Assembly: GCA_025757845.1 (NCBI GenBank)
Contig: CP107211.1
Coordinates: 310,001 to 374,000 of the forward strand
DNA from: Oscillospiraceae bacterium
GTDB lineage: Bacteria; Bacillota; Clostridia; Oscillospirales; Ruminococcaceae
Length of the DNA stretch: 64,000 nucleotides
Reading direction: 5' to 3'
Positions 25,140 through 34,043 of this stretch are shown here, one piece after another. The position numbers and the translations under genes were made by a program. The notes under the pieces are model-generated. The model was given only the letters and a program-made list of their open reading frames with translations. It was not told the origin of the DNA and searched no databases. Positions within the stretch are counted from its first letter, which is position 1; each line of letters starts with the position of its first letter.

Positions 25140-26382
25140 CCAAAGCCTCCATGGCGGCCCGCAGAGCATCCTCCAGCGTGCCGGTATTGGGCACCACCGC
25201 GTCAGCGGCGGCCCGGTACAGCGGGCGGCGCTGGGCCTCCATGGTGCGCAGCGCCTCCATGCTGGAGGAGAGCGGGCGGCTGCCGCCCACGGCCAGTGCT
25301 TCCACCGGTCGGTCGATAAACAGCACCACGCCGTTCTGATGCAGGGCCCGCAGATTTTCGGGCCGCTTCACCACGCCGCCGCCGCAGGACAGCAGCTGGC
25401 GGTTCTCCTTGCCGAAGCGGGCGGTCTGCTCGGTCTCTTTTGCACGGAAGCCGTCCTCGCCCTCGGCGGCAAAGATGTCCGGGATGCTGCGCCCGTCGGC
25501 CTTGACGATCGCGTCGTCCAGATCCACGAAGGTGCGGCCCAGCTGCTTTGCCAGCAGTTTGCCCAGCGTGGTCTTGCCGGAAGAAGGCATGCCGATGAGG
25601 GCAATGTTCAGCGTGTCCCGGCGCAGGGCCGCCGTGATGCGCCGGATCTCGGCGGGGGCGTCCTCGAATTTGCGGTCCAGGAAATATTCGGCCGCATACA
25701 CGGCCTGTGCTACCAGCATCTCCAGACCGCCTACGGCCACCGGAACCCCGGCTTCTTCGGCCCGGAGGATGAGTTCCGTTTTGTCGGGATTGTATACCAC
25801 GTCCACTACGGCTTCCAGCCCGGGCATGGCGGCCACATCCAGATTGCACACCCCCACATTGGGGTACATGCCGGCGGGCGTGGTGTTGATGACGATCTGT
25901 GCACCGCTGCGCACGGCTTCCGCATAGCTCAGCTCGCCCGTTTCCGGGTCTGGATGGCGGCTGACCGTGAGCACCTTTGCGGCACCCTTGTCCCGCGCCA
26001 CGGCGCTGGTGGTGTTGTGGGTGCCGCCGGTGCCAAGGATGAGCACCGTCCGGCCTGCAAAGTCCACGCCGTGGGCGTCGCACAGGTGGGCAAAGCCGAG
26101 GTAATCGGTGTTGTACCCGTACAGCAGGCCGTTCTTGTTCACCACGGTGTTCACGGCCCCGATGGCCTTGGCCCGGGGGTCGATGTAGGAGCAGTATTCC
26201 ATGACCAGTTTCTTGTAGGGGATGGTTACGTTGATGGCCCGGAACTGCCGCTTGGTCAGAAAGGCACGGGCCTCTTCCTCGGTGGGCAGGGGGCACAGGT
26301 CGTATTTGTAGCCGCAGAGCATCTCGTGGATGATCTTGGAGTAGGAGTGGCCGAGCCTTGCCCCGATAAGTCCGTATTCCAT
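25120..26382 (-). CDS. aroE-aroK: Shikimate dehydrogenase-shikimate kinase fusion
   Basis: A 420-residue bifunctional protein. Residues 1 to about 250 are AroE (GARLGHSYSK, NVTIPYKK with catalytic Lys, AIGAVNTV, LGTGGTHNTT for NADP). Residues about 258-420 are AroK (IGMPSSGKTTLG Walker A, FVDLDDAI, SCGGGVV). It does two consecutive-pathway-adjacent steps, reduction of dehydroshikimate and phosphorylation of shikimate. The fusion is continuous and in frame. Confidence 0.95.
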   Translation of the reverse strand: MEYGLIGARLGHSYSKIIHEMLCGYKYDLCPLPTEEEARAFLTKRQFRAINVTIPYKKLVMEYCSYIDPRAKAIGAVNTVVNKNGLLYGYNTDYLGFAHLCDAHGVDFAGRTVLILGTGGTHNTTSAVARDKGAAKVLTVSRHPDPETGELSYAEAVRSGAQIVINTTPAGMYPNVGVCNLDVAAMPGLEAVVDVVYNPDKTELILRAEEAGVPVAVGGLEMLVAQAVYAAEYFLDRKFEDAPAEIRRITAALRRDTLNIALIGMPSSGKTTLGKLLAKQLGRTFVDLDDAIVKADGRSIPDIFAAEGEDGFRAKETEQTARFGKENRQLLSCGGGVVKRPENLRALHQNGVVLFIDRPVEALAVGGSRPLSSSMEALRTMEAQRRPLYRAAADAVVPNTGTLEDALRAAMEALDEIFDS

Positions 26383-26383
26383 A

Positions 26384-27529
26384 TCAGTCGTCCTCCTTGC
26401 GGAAGCTGGTGGGGTGGGTCATCCAGGCTTCGCCGTAGCGGGCCGTGAGCAGGTCGGCCACCGCCAGTGCGGCGGAGCAGGTCTGCACGATGGCGGCCCG
26501 GGGCACGATGCAGGGGTCGTGACGGCCCTGAATGGACAGCTCGGCGTTCTTTTTGGCGAGGTAATCCACGGTGTCCTGCTGCTTGTAGATGCTGGGAGTG
26601 GGCTTGACCACCGTGCGGAACACCACGGGCATGCCGTTGGCGATGCCGCCGTTGATGCCGGCATTGTGGTTGCTGGCGGTGACCACGGCCCCCTCCGGCG
26701 TCATGCGGAAGGCGTCGTTGGCCTCGGAGCCCCGCAGCCCGGCAAAGTCGAACCCGGTGCCGAACTCGATGCCCTTGACGGCGGGGATGGAGAAGGCCAG
26801 ATGGGCGATCTTGCTTTCCACGCTGTCAAAGTACGGCTCACCGATCCCGGCGGGCAGGCCGAGGATGGCGGTCTCCAGCAGGCCGCCCACACTGTCGCCG
26901 TCAGCCCCGGCGGCGCGGATGGCAGCCTTCATGGGCTCCTCCACGGCGGGGTCCAGCACGGCAAAGCCCTCCGGTTTGTCGGCCAGGGCTTCCACCTGTG
27001 CGGCCAGCGCAGCGGCATCGTCCAGCGCAAAGCGGGTGTCGGAGATGCCTGCACAGGCGGCGATATGGGTGGAGATGTCGATACCGGCCCGGCTCAGCGC
27101 ACCCAGCACGACGGCACCGCCGGCCACGAGGGCGGCGGTGACCCGGCCGGAAAAGTGCCCGCCGCCCCGGGCATCCTGAAACCCGTGGTACTTGGCATAG
27201 GCGGTGTAATCGGCGTGGCCGGGGCGCAGCAGGTCGGCGGTCTTGGCGTAATCGGCGCTGCGGGTGTTCTGGTTTTCCACCATCAGCGCAATGGCGGTGC
27301 CGGTGGTGCAGCCGTTCACCACGCCGGACAAAAACTGCACGGCGTCTGCCTCGGTGCGGGGGGTGGAAAGACCGTCGCCCCGGGCGCGGCGTTTGTCCAT
27401 GCAGGCGGCCACAAAGGCTTCGTCCACCGGGACCCCGGCGGCCATGCCGTCCAGCACGGCGCCGATGGCCCATCCGTGGCTTTCGCCGAAAATGGTCAGC
27501 GAAAGGTCGCTGCCAAAGGTATTTTTCAT
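26384..27529 (-). CDS. aroC: Chorismate synthase
   Basis: Last common step: EPSP to chorismate, with reduced FMN. 381 residues with FGESHGWAIGAVLDG, DGLSTPRTEAD, RPGHADYTAYAKYHGFQDARGGGHFSGR and GIEFGTGF. It is 1 bp from aroE-aroK and 4 bp from aroB, so it sits within a tightly packed operon. Confidence 0.96.
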   Translation of the reverse strand: MKNTFGSDLSLTIFGESHGWAIGAVLDGMAAGVPVDEAFVAACMDKRRARGDGLSTPRTEADAVQFLSGVVNGCTTGTAIALMVENQNTRSADYAKTADLLRPGHADYTAYAKYHGFQDARGGGHFSGRVTAALVAGGAVVLGALSRAGIDISTHIAACAGISDTRFALDDAAALAAQVEALADKPEGFAVLDPAVEEPMKAAIRAAGADGDSVGGLLETAILGLPAGIGEPYFDSVESKIAHLAFSIPAVKGIEFGTGFDFAGLRGSEANDAFRMTPEGAVVTASNHNAGINGGIANGMPVVFRTVVKPTPSIYKQQDTVDYLAKKNAELSIQGRHDPCIVPRAAIVQTCSAALAVADLLTARYGEAWMTHPTSFRKEDD

Positions 27530-27533
27530 GGTG

Positions 27534-28577
27534 TCAGTCCTCCATGCCCAGCAGGGGACGCAGCCCCTCCACGGGGATGGTCTCGGCCCGCCAGCAGCCC
27601 AGACCCGGCACCTTGATCACCGTGATCTGGCCGCCCTGGGCCTTTTTGTCGTGCAGCATCTCGGTCAGCACCTTTTCCTTGTTGTAGGTGGTGCGCACAG
27701 GCAGGCCAAGGCGGCGGTACACCGCACGCACCCGCTTCTGCAGGGCCTTGGACTCGATCATGGGCAGCATGCCCAGCGCCACGCACTCGCCGTGGAACAG
27801 GCCTACGGTGCGGCGGCCCTTGATGCCCTTGACGGCCTCGATGCCGTGGCCGATGGTGTGGCCGAAGTTCAGCGCCTTGCGCATACCCTGCTCGGTCTCG
27901 TCCTGCTCCACGATACCCTTCTTGAACCGCAGGCTGCGGCAGATGATCTCGCCGATCTGGGCGTCGATGTCGCCCTTCTCAAAGATGGCGAACAGCTCCG
28001 GGTCGGCCAGCAGGCTGGCCTTGACCGCCTCGGCCAGGCCGTTGATGTAGTGGCGGCGGGGCAGGGTGGACAGGGTGTCCGGGTCCACGATGACGAGCTT
28101 CGGCTGCCAGAAAGCACCCACGATGTTCTTGGTGTCGCCCAGGTCCACGGCGGTCTTGCCGCCGATGGAGGAGTCGATCATGGAAAGGGTGGTGGTGGGG
28201 CAGTTGATGAAGTCGATGCCGCGCATATAGGTGGCAGCTGCAAAACCGGCCAGGTCGCCCACCACGCCGCCGCCCACGGCCACGACCAGGTCCCCCCGGC
28301 CCATGCCGAAGTCCAGCATCTGGCGCAGTACGCTTTCCAGAATTTTAAAGCTCTTGCTGGCTTCACCCTGGGGCACCGTGATGATGCGGGCGTCCTTGCA
28401 CTGGTCGGCCACCCTCTGGGCGTACTGGGCGGGCACGCCGCTGTCGGTGACCACGGCCACCCGGCGGTCCAGCCGGGCAAACTGGTACAGGTTTTCCAGC
28501 GAGCCGCTCTTGATGATGATGTCATAGCTGCGCTCGCCCAGATTCATGGTGAGTTTGGTTCCGATAAATTCGCTCAT
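27534..28577 (-). CDS. aroB: 3-dehydroquinate synthase
   Basis: Second step: DAHP to 3-dehydroquinate. 347 residues. NAD-binding VAVGGGVVGDLAGFAA, PTTTLSMIDSSIGGKTAVDL and the metal-binding NFGHTIGHGIE plus HGECVALGM are present. It overlaps pheA by 4 nt. Confidence 0.96.
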   Translation of the reverse strand: MSEFIGTKLTMNLGERSYDIIIKSGSLENLYQFARLDRRVAVVTDSGVPAQYAQRVADQCKDARIITVPQGEASKSFKILESVLRQMLDFGMGRGDLVVAVGGGVVGDLAGFAAATYMRGIDFINCPTTTLSMIDSSIGGKTAVDLGDTKNIVGAFWQPKLVIVDPDTLSTLPRRHYINGLAEAVKASLLADPELFAIFEKGDIDAQIGEIICRSLRFKKGIVEQDETEQGMRKALNFGHTIGHGIEAVKGIKGRRTVGLFHGECVALGMLPMIESKALQKRVRAVYRRLGLPVRTTYNKEKVLTEMLHDKKAQGGQITVIKVPGLGCWRAETIPVEGLRPLLGMED

Positions 28578-29644
28578 TTTGTATACACTCCTAACAAACG
28601 CACAGTGCGGCAGGTGCGGTCCAGCTGCTGCAGCAGGGCACCGGTCTCGTCGGCGGTGGGGTCGCCCACCAGCTCGACATAAAAATAATATTCAAACGGC
28701 ACATGAGGCATGGGCCGACTCTTGATGGATTCCATATTGAAGCCGCTGGCACCGATGACCTGGATCACCTCGGCGAGTTTGCCGGGCTTGTTGTCCACGG
28801 TGAACAGCAGCGAGAAGCGGTTGCCCGCCGTGGGCTTTTCGCGGCTGATCACGATAAAGCGGGTGGTGTTGTCGCCGTCGGTGTTGATGCGGGGCACCAG
28901 CACCTCCAGCCCGTACAGGGCAGCGGTCTCGGCGCTGGCAATGGCGGCTTTGGTCTTGTCGCCGCTTTCGGCCACGAACTTGGCGGCCATGGCGGTGTTG
29001 AGCATGGCGGTGGCCGGCAGATGGAACTGCTTTAAGAAGGTCTCGCTCTGGGCAATGGCCTGCTGATGACTGTACACGCTGCGGATCTCGGCAAGCTGGG
29101 TGCCGGGCAGTACCAGCAGGTTCTGGGAGATGGGCAGGTCGTACACGTCCACCACCCACAGGTCGGGGTGATTGTAGCACAGGTCCAGCACGGCGGAAAC
29201 ATCGCCCGCGTGGCTGTTCTCAAAGGGCACCACGCCGTGGGCAGCGTCCCCCCGCTCCACGGCGGCGAACACCTCGTCCCAGGTGGGGCAGCTCACGGCC
29301 TCGGCGTGGGGGAACAATGCCCGCAGCGCGATGTGCGCAAAGGCCCCCTCCACGCCCTGATAGGCGGCGCGGTTCTGGCCCAGAATGAGGGCTTCGTACT
29401 GCTTGGCCACATCCATCATGTTCTGGACATGGTCTTTATAATAAGGGCGCAGCGCCGGGGTGTGGATGCGGGCAGCGGCCTTTTCCAGCACGGCGGCTTC
29501 CCGCGCGGCATCAAAGATCGGCAGGCCGTGGGCACGCTTGTACTCGGCCACCAGCAGCACAGCGGCCATGCGCCGCTCAAACAGGGCAGCCAGCTGGGCG
29601 TCCACTTCGTCAATCTCGGCACGGGCTTGTTCCAGTGCGTCCAT
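28574..29644 (-). CDS. pheA: Bifunctional chorismate mutase/prephenate dehydratase
   Basis: Converts chorismate to prephenate and on to phenylpyruvate. 356 residues. AroQ-type chorismate mutase is at 1-85, prephenate dehydratase at about 92-270 (GVEGAFAHIA, VPFENSHAGDV) and a regulatory ACT domain at about 275-350 (with GFNMESIKSRP). It is the first gene of the aro operon. The start was chosen at 29644 since the upstream frame runs into the promoter. Confidence 0.93.
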   Translation of the reverse strand: MDALEQARAEIDEVDAQLAALFERRMAAVLLVAEYKRAHGLPIFDAAREAAVLEKAAARIHTPALRPYYKDHVQNMMDVAKQYEALILGQNRAAYQGVEGAFAHIALRALFPHAEAVSCPTWDEVFAAVERGDAAHGVVPFENSHAGDVSAVLDLCYNHPDLWVVDVYDLPISQNLLVLPGTQLAEIRSVYSHQQAIAQSETFLKQFHLPATAMLNTAMAAKFVAESGDKTKAAIASAETAALYGLEVLVPRINTDGDNTTRFIVISREKPTAGNRFSLLFTVDNKPGKLAEVIQVIGASGFNMESIKSRPMPHVPFEYYFYVELVGDPTADETGALLQQLDRTCRTVRLLGVYTK

Positions 29645-29688
29645 GGGGGTCACATCCTTTATGTCTGGTTTGGGTACGATACCCAGTA

Positions 29689-29717
29689 AGTATACCATAA
29701 CTGGGACGAAGAAACAA
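29689..29717 (-). promoter_or_regulatory. Promoter of the aro operon
   Basis: Minus strand TTGTTT (29712-29717), 17-bp spacer, TATACT (29689-29694). The leader to pheA is about 40 nt, too short for a T-box or a leader-peptide attenuator. Confidence 0.6.
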
Positions 29718-29779
29718 CAAAGGACTCCTGCTTTCAGAGTGGAGAATATTTCAAATCACACCGGCGTAAAAAGACAAAA

Positions 29780-29832
29780 ATAGAAAACAAAACTCCCCCT
29801 GTCGGCTTTGAAGGGAGCCGGGCAGAGGGAGC
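29780..29832 (-). terminator. Terminator of the plsC operon
   Basis: Minus strand: CTCCC-CTG ... pairs with CAG-GGGGAG, with inner GGCT/AGCC, then TTTTGTTTTC. It is 10 bp after the 57-aa gene. Confidence 0.6.
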
Positions 29833-29841
29833 AAAGGATGC

Positions 29842-30015
29842 TTATCGGTTCTTCCGCAGGTCCTCCCGGCTGCGGGCGGTACCGTAGTACCGCCCGTAGG
29901 GGTTGTCGAGGTCGGCGGCGCGGGGCGCGGACGGCTGCGGGGGCTTTGCGGGGGCCGGGGTGCGGTCGAACACGAACCGGCGAGCGCTCTGCCCGCTCTT
30001 TATGCGGAAGCGCAT
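29842..30015 (-). CDS. 57-residue basic protein
   Basis: A small gene 5 bp after the 250-residue membrane protein. The peptide starts MRFRIKSGQSARRFVFDRT, has a Pro/Ala-rich middle and ends DNPYGRYYGTARSREDLRKNR. AAGGAGGGC precedes the ATG by about 9 nt and a terminator follows. Codon use is like its neighbours. No family was recognised; a conserved, Arg-rich C-terminus may bind nucleic acid, but that is only a guess. Confidence 0.6.
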   Translation of the reverse strand: MRFRIKSGQSARRFVFDRTPAPAKPPQPSAPRAADLDNPYGRYYGTARSREDLRKNR

Positions 30016-30019
30016 GGCC

Positions 30020-30772
30020 TCAGCCCTCCTTGGTCACGGTGGAAACGGCCCCGGCGGTCAGGGCCTGCCAGAGCGCTTCGCCGCCGGACAGCAGGTCGGC
30101 AGCATCCTTGGTCCAGGCGCCCCGGATGCCGATGTAGTAGTGGCTCAGCAGTTCCTGACTGGAGCCGCTGTCGTTCTGCACGGCATCGGAGGTGTAGTCG
30201 CCCAGGTCCAGCCCGGCCAGCACGGGGCAGTCGTCCCAGTGGTATACCATATTCCACCAGTCGTTGTCTGCGTCGGACTGTGGCAGGCTGCCGTCCAGAT
30301 ACCGCAGGGTGCCGGTGGTGCTCTGGAACCCGGCCGGGTCGTAGAGGATGAAGATGGAGCTCAGGACACCCTGAATGTCGGTGGACAGTTTGGTGGTGCC
30401 GGCCATGTCAAGGTAGGCGTCCGAGTCATCGCTGCCGAAGTTCATGGTGTAGACGTTCAGCTTGACCACCACCTTGCCGTCGCCGTTCCGATCTTCGCCG
30501 TAGGCGGCAAGGGCGTCCTGCAGGGCGGTCTGGGTGGCCTCCGGCAGGTAGTGGGGGGCCACCACGGCCACATTGTAGTCGGCGTGGGTGGTAAGGAAAT
30601 ACTGCCCGATGAAGCAGTAGCCCACAAAGGCCGCGGCAATGCCGATGATGATCACCCATTTCAGGTTGTAGTCCCACCAGTTGGCCCAGCGCTCCTTGCG
30701 GGTGTAGGCGCGCTTTTTGCGCGGGGTGAGGTCTTTGGGGTCGATGTCGCGTTCGTAACGGTAGCTTGCCAT
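30020..30772 (-). CDS. Single-pass membrane protein of unknown function
   Basis: 250 residues, no family recognised. A basic cytoplasmic N-terminus (RYERDIDPKDLTPRKKRAYTRKE) precedes one membrane segment (about 38-62). The outer domain has Asp-rich stretches and YNVAVVAPHYLP. It lies between plsC and the 57-aa gene in one operon, which suggests an envelope role. Confidence 0.65.
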   Translation of the reverse strand: MASYRYERDIDPKDLTPRKKRAYTRKERWANWWDYNLKWVIIIGIAAAFVGYCFIGQYFLTTHADYNVAVVAPHYLPEATQTALQDALAAYGEDRNGDGKVVVKLNVYTMNFGSDDSDAYLDMAGTTKLSTDIQGVLSSIFILYDPAGFQSTTGTLRYLDGSLPQSDADNDWWNMVYHWDDCPVLAGLDLGDYTSDAVQNDSGSSQELLSHYYIGIRGAWTKDAADLLSGGEALWQALTAGAVSTVTKEG

Positions 30773-30794
30773 GGGACGGTGTCCTCCAGAATGT

Positions 30795-31523
30795 TTATTT
30801 CAGCTTGGCCAGAATGGTCTGGCGCACGGCTTCCGGCAGCTGCTTCTGCTCAGCCTTGCTCATGCCGGCGGTGCGGATGGGCGGCAGGATGCAGATGTGC
30901 ACCCGGCCCGGGTGGCAGCGGTTGCCGCCGGCCTCAAACAGGGCGCGGGCACCGGTTATGGCCACCGGAACCACCGGGGCACCGGTCTTGACCGCAATGC
31001 GGAATGCACCGTTCTTGAACTCGCCGGCACCGCCCTCTTCGCCCTTGTAGCGGGTGCCCTCCGGGAAGATGACGAAGCTGCGGCCGCTCTCCACGATGGC
31101 GGTGGCGTCGTTCAGGGCGCGCACCGAGGCGCGCAGGTCGTCACGCTGCACGAACACGCAGCCCAGCAGCTTCATCCAGCGGTTCAGCAGGGGAATTTTT
31201 TCCAGCTCTTCCTTGGCCAAGATGCCGTGGGGCTTGTCGAGGCTGGCCAGCAGCAGGGGGATGTCGTAGTAGCTGCGGTGGTTGCCCACGAACACGCAGG
31301 GGCCTTCCTTGGGGATGTTCTCCAGCCCTTCCACGGTCAAGGTGACGCCGGTCACCTTCAGGATGCCGCGGCTCCAGCGGGGGATGTGCCGGTCCACCAG
31401 GCGCTCCACCGTCTCGGTGTCGCCGGCGGCCAGGGCCCGCTCGCCCCGGCGCAGGGTGCCGTAGTGTACGATCATGTAGCCGAACAGATACAGAAACATC
31501 GCAATGGTGCGAAAAATACTCAT
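30795..31523 (-). CDS. plsC: 1-acyl-sn-glycerol-3-phosphate acyltransferase
   Basis: Makes phosphatidic acid in membrane lipid synthesis. 242 residues with the NHRSYYD (HX4D) catalytic box, the VQRDDLRAS region, FPEGTRYKG and VPVAITGA. An N-terminal hydrophobic segment places it at the membrane. It is the first gene of a minus operon divergent from the DUF624 gene. Confidence 0.92.
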   Translation of the reverse strand: MSIFRTIAMFLYLFGYMIVHYGTLRRGERALAAGDTETVERLVDRHIPRWSRGILKVTGVTLTVEGLENIPKEGPCVFVGNHRSYYDIPLLLASLDKPHGILAKEELEKIPLLNRWMKLLGCVFVQRDDLRASVRALNDATAIVESGRSFVIFPEGTRYKGEEGGAGEFKNGAFRIAVKTGAPVVPVAITGARALFEAGGNRCHPGRVHICILPPIRTAGMSKAEQKQLPEAVRQTILAKLK

Positions 31524-31626
31524 AAATTCTCCTCCTTATGGCATGGGGATGCCAGAGCCATTGTAACATACTTTTGCAGAAAAAGGGAGAAAAAATACTT
31601 TTTTTACAATTGGGTGGCCTGTACCC

Positions 31627-31655
31627 TTGCAAAATTGACAAAATCCGGGTATATT
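31627..31655 (+). promoter_or_regulatory. Promoter of the DUF624 operon
   Basis: TTGCAA (31627-31632), 17-bp spacer, TATATT (31650-31655). A TTGACA at 31635 has only a poor -10 partner. Confidence 0.55.
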
Positions 31656-31743
31656 TATATCTGTAAAGCCAGCACAATGGCGCTTTCCGGCTGCGGCGGC
31701 CTGCTGCGGAACGGAAAGGAAAGAACGAGGTAACCACAGCATT

Positions 31744-32586
31744 ATGGGTCTGTTTCCTTCTGCAAACGATTTCAAGGCGGGCAAGGGCGTTGAAAAGGAC
31801 GCTCCCCGCAAGACCGGCGTCCGCCGCTTCTTTGAGCTGGTAGGACGCGACATGAACAGCATGTTTCTGGCAAACCTGCTCACCTGCCTGGGCTTTGTGC
31901 CGGTGATCAGTCTGGTGTATATCGGCTTCCTGATGAACAACCTGCCGGTCATGCTGATCAGCGCCGCCGTGGGCGGCATCCTGGCCGGGCCGGTGCTGGC
32001 CGGGATGTACGACACCGTGCTGCGCGCCCTGCGCGACGAGGCCGGCTACTGGTGGGTGACCTACCGCAAGGCCTTCAAGCGCAACTTCAAGGCCAGCATC
32101 CTGCCGGGTGTGCTGTACTGCGTGGTGGTCACGCTGCAGATCTTCCTGGTCTATTTCTGCTTCAACATGCTGTATCACGGCACCAACGTGGGTGTGCCCC
32201 TGTGGGTGGCCACGGTGCTGAATCTGCTCGTCTTCCAGATGCTGTTTGCCTACATGTGGCCGCAGATCGCCCTGCTGGACCAGCCCCTGAGCCTGACGCT
32301 GAAGAACAGCATCAACTGCATGATCGCCTTCCTGCCCCATGCACTGGCAGCGTCCATCGTGCAGATCCTGTTCTGGGGCGTGGTGATCCTGTGCATGCCG
32401 CTGGGCCTGCTGCTCATGCTGGTGTTCGGCTTCTGGTTCGTCACCGAGGTGTCCTGTCAGATCGTGTACGGCGACCTGGACCGGGTGTTCCACATCGAGG
32501 AGAGCATCCGCAAGCTGAAGGATGCCGAGCTGGAAGCTGCCCTCCGCGAGGATTACGCCGCCGCGGAGGACGATACCGAGGAATGA
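31744..32586 (+). CDS. DUF624 (YesL-like) membrane protein
   Basis: A 280-residue integral membrane protein with about five or six hydrophobic helices. MGLFPS and GVEKDAPRKTGVRRFFELVGR are the usual DUF624 N-terminus. The acidic C-terminal tail is cytoplasmic. YesL-like genes often accompany sugar uptake or polysaccharide genes; here the neighbours are a C39-like and a kinase-like protein, so no such link is seen. Confidence 0.8.
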   Translation: MGLFPSANDFKAGKGVEKDAPRKTGVRRFFELVGRDMNSMFLANLLTCLGFVPVISLVYIGFLMNNLPVMLISAAVGGILAGPVLAGMYDTVLRALRDEAGYWWVTYRKAFKRNFKASILPGVLYCVVVTLQIFLVYFCFNMLYHGTNVGVPLWVATVLNLLVFQMLFAYMWPQIALLDQPLSLTLKNSINCMIAFLPHALAASIVQILFWGVVILCMPLGLLLMLVFGFWFVTEVSCQIVYGDLDRVFHIEESIRKLKDAELEAALREDYAAAEDDTEE

Positions 32587-32623
32587 TCCCGCCTGTGCTG
32601 CGTGCGGAAAGGAGACTGGCCGG

Positions 32624-34021
32624 ATGATGGAACAACGCAACAATCTGGTCCTGCAGGGCACCGAGACCTTTTCCCGCGGGCAGCTGGACAACCTTGCGCT
32701 GGAAAACGGCAGCCTTGTGCTGGACAGCGTGGCCGGACGCAGCCTGCAATACGGCAGCTACACCACTCCGGAATTTGCCATGCCGGCGTTCTGCAACCTG
32801 AGTGTGAGCTGGAACGCCAGCGCCCCCCACAACACCATGGTGGAGGTGCGGTGCCGGGTGTATGCCGGAAATGCCTGGACCGGCTGGATGAGCTTTGGCA
32901 AGTGGGCACCGGATTACCCCCGGTGCAGCACCCACGCCCAGAGCGAGGACGGCATGATCTTCCTGATGGGGGACACCGTGACGGTGGCCACCCCCGGCGG
33001 CGGCACCGGTGTGCAGCTGCAGGTGAACCTTTCCACCAACAACGATAAAGTGACCCCGGCGGTGCGGCTGCTGGCGGTGGCGGTGCGGCCCCTTACCTGG
33101 GAAAAGCACAACGGCCACCCGCTGAACCGGCGGCTCTATCTGCCGGAATACTGCCTGAACACCCACGACCCCAGCTTTGGCCGGGAGATGGACCTGCCGC
33201 TGATCATGGCGGCCCTGATGAACCGCTGGGGCGAGGATATCCTGCCCGAAGAGGTGGCCTATATCATGGAAGATATGGCCACCAGCAGCACCGCCAACGC
33301 GGCCTTTGCGGCCGCAGCCGCAGGCTGCTGCGGCTACCCCTGCTGGCAGGCCTGGATGGACCTTGCCGACCTGCGTGCCCAGATCCACGACGGCTGCTCG
33401 GTGGCCGTGCAGGTGGAGCGCCGCATCCGCGGCCAGCGCGACCCGGCCCGGGTGTGGATGGGGCTGCGGGGCTTTGGCCATGACGATGCCGTGATGGCGG
33501 ACTACGTTCTGCTCAACGACCCCACCGCCGACACCGACGGTGCCGTGAACTGTACCATGGCACTGGTGGATTTTATGCGCTACTTTACCGGCCGCGCCAT
33601 TGCGCTGCGGGCAAAACCCCGCGACCTGGCGGCCAACCGGCCGCTCCGCCTCCGGTGTGAGCTGGAGCCGGGGCAGCAGCCGGGTACCTATTATTTTTCC
33701 CAGCACGGGCAGCGGGATGCGCTGCCGGACAACTTTGCCGGATGGATCGCGTGTGCTGCCCACGACGGGGTGGCGCACGCCACCACAGCACACCGCAGCT
33801 TTGTGCGCATGGAGCGCACCGAGGACGGCGGGGTGCGTTTTCTGCCGGAAGTGCTTGCCGCAGGCGGGCGCTTCAGCGTGTATGCCGTGGACCAGACCGG
33901 CAGGATGCGGGTAGCGGAGGTACGGCTGCCAAAGCCGCGCCCCGCACCGGAACAACCAGTCACCCAAGCGCAGGACAAGCCGGACACCGATCCGGCTGCA
34001 CCCGGAGCTTTCGGGCAATAA
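32624..34021 (+). CDS. C39-like papain-fold protein with catalytic residues missing
   Basis: A 465-residue protein without a clear signal peptide. The N-terminal half is beta-rich. Residues about 190-335 read like the C39-like peptidase family of Firmicutes: ALMNRWGEDILPEEVAYI, AFAAAAAGCCGY, VWMGLRGF and YVLLNDPTADTD. In active members the first helix has a Cys-Ser-Pro-Thr; here it is GREMDLPLIMA. The His expected before the GF of the central strand is Val/Trp. It is therefore probably inactive and may bind peptides. A Pro-rich tail follows. Start is MM at 32624 with GGAGAC upstream. Confidence 0.6.
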   Translation: MMEQRNNLVLQGTETFSRGQLDNLALENGSLVLDSVAGRSLQYGSYTTPEFAMPAFCNLSVSWNASAPHNTMVEVRCRVYAGNAWTGWMSFGKWAPDYPRCSTHAQSEDGMIFLMGDTVTVATPGGGTGVQLQVNLSTNNDKVTPAVRLLAVAVRPLTWEKHNGHPLNRRLYLPEYCLNTHDPSFGREMDLPLIMAALMNRWGEDILPEEVAYIMEDMATSSTANAAFAAAAAGCCGYPCWQAWMDLADLRAQIHDGCSVAVQVERRIRGQRDPARVWMGLRGFGHDDAVMADYVLLNDPTADTDGAVNCTMALVDFMRYFTGRAIALRAKPRDLAANRPLRLRCELEPGQQPGTYYFSQHGQRDALPDNFAGWIACAAHDGVAHATTAHRSFVRMERTEDGGVRFLPEVLAAGGRFSVYAVDQTGRMRVAEVRLPKPRPAPEQPVTQAQDKPDTDPAAPGAFGQ

Positions 34022-34043
34022 ATCGACATGGGAGGAACACATT

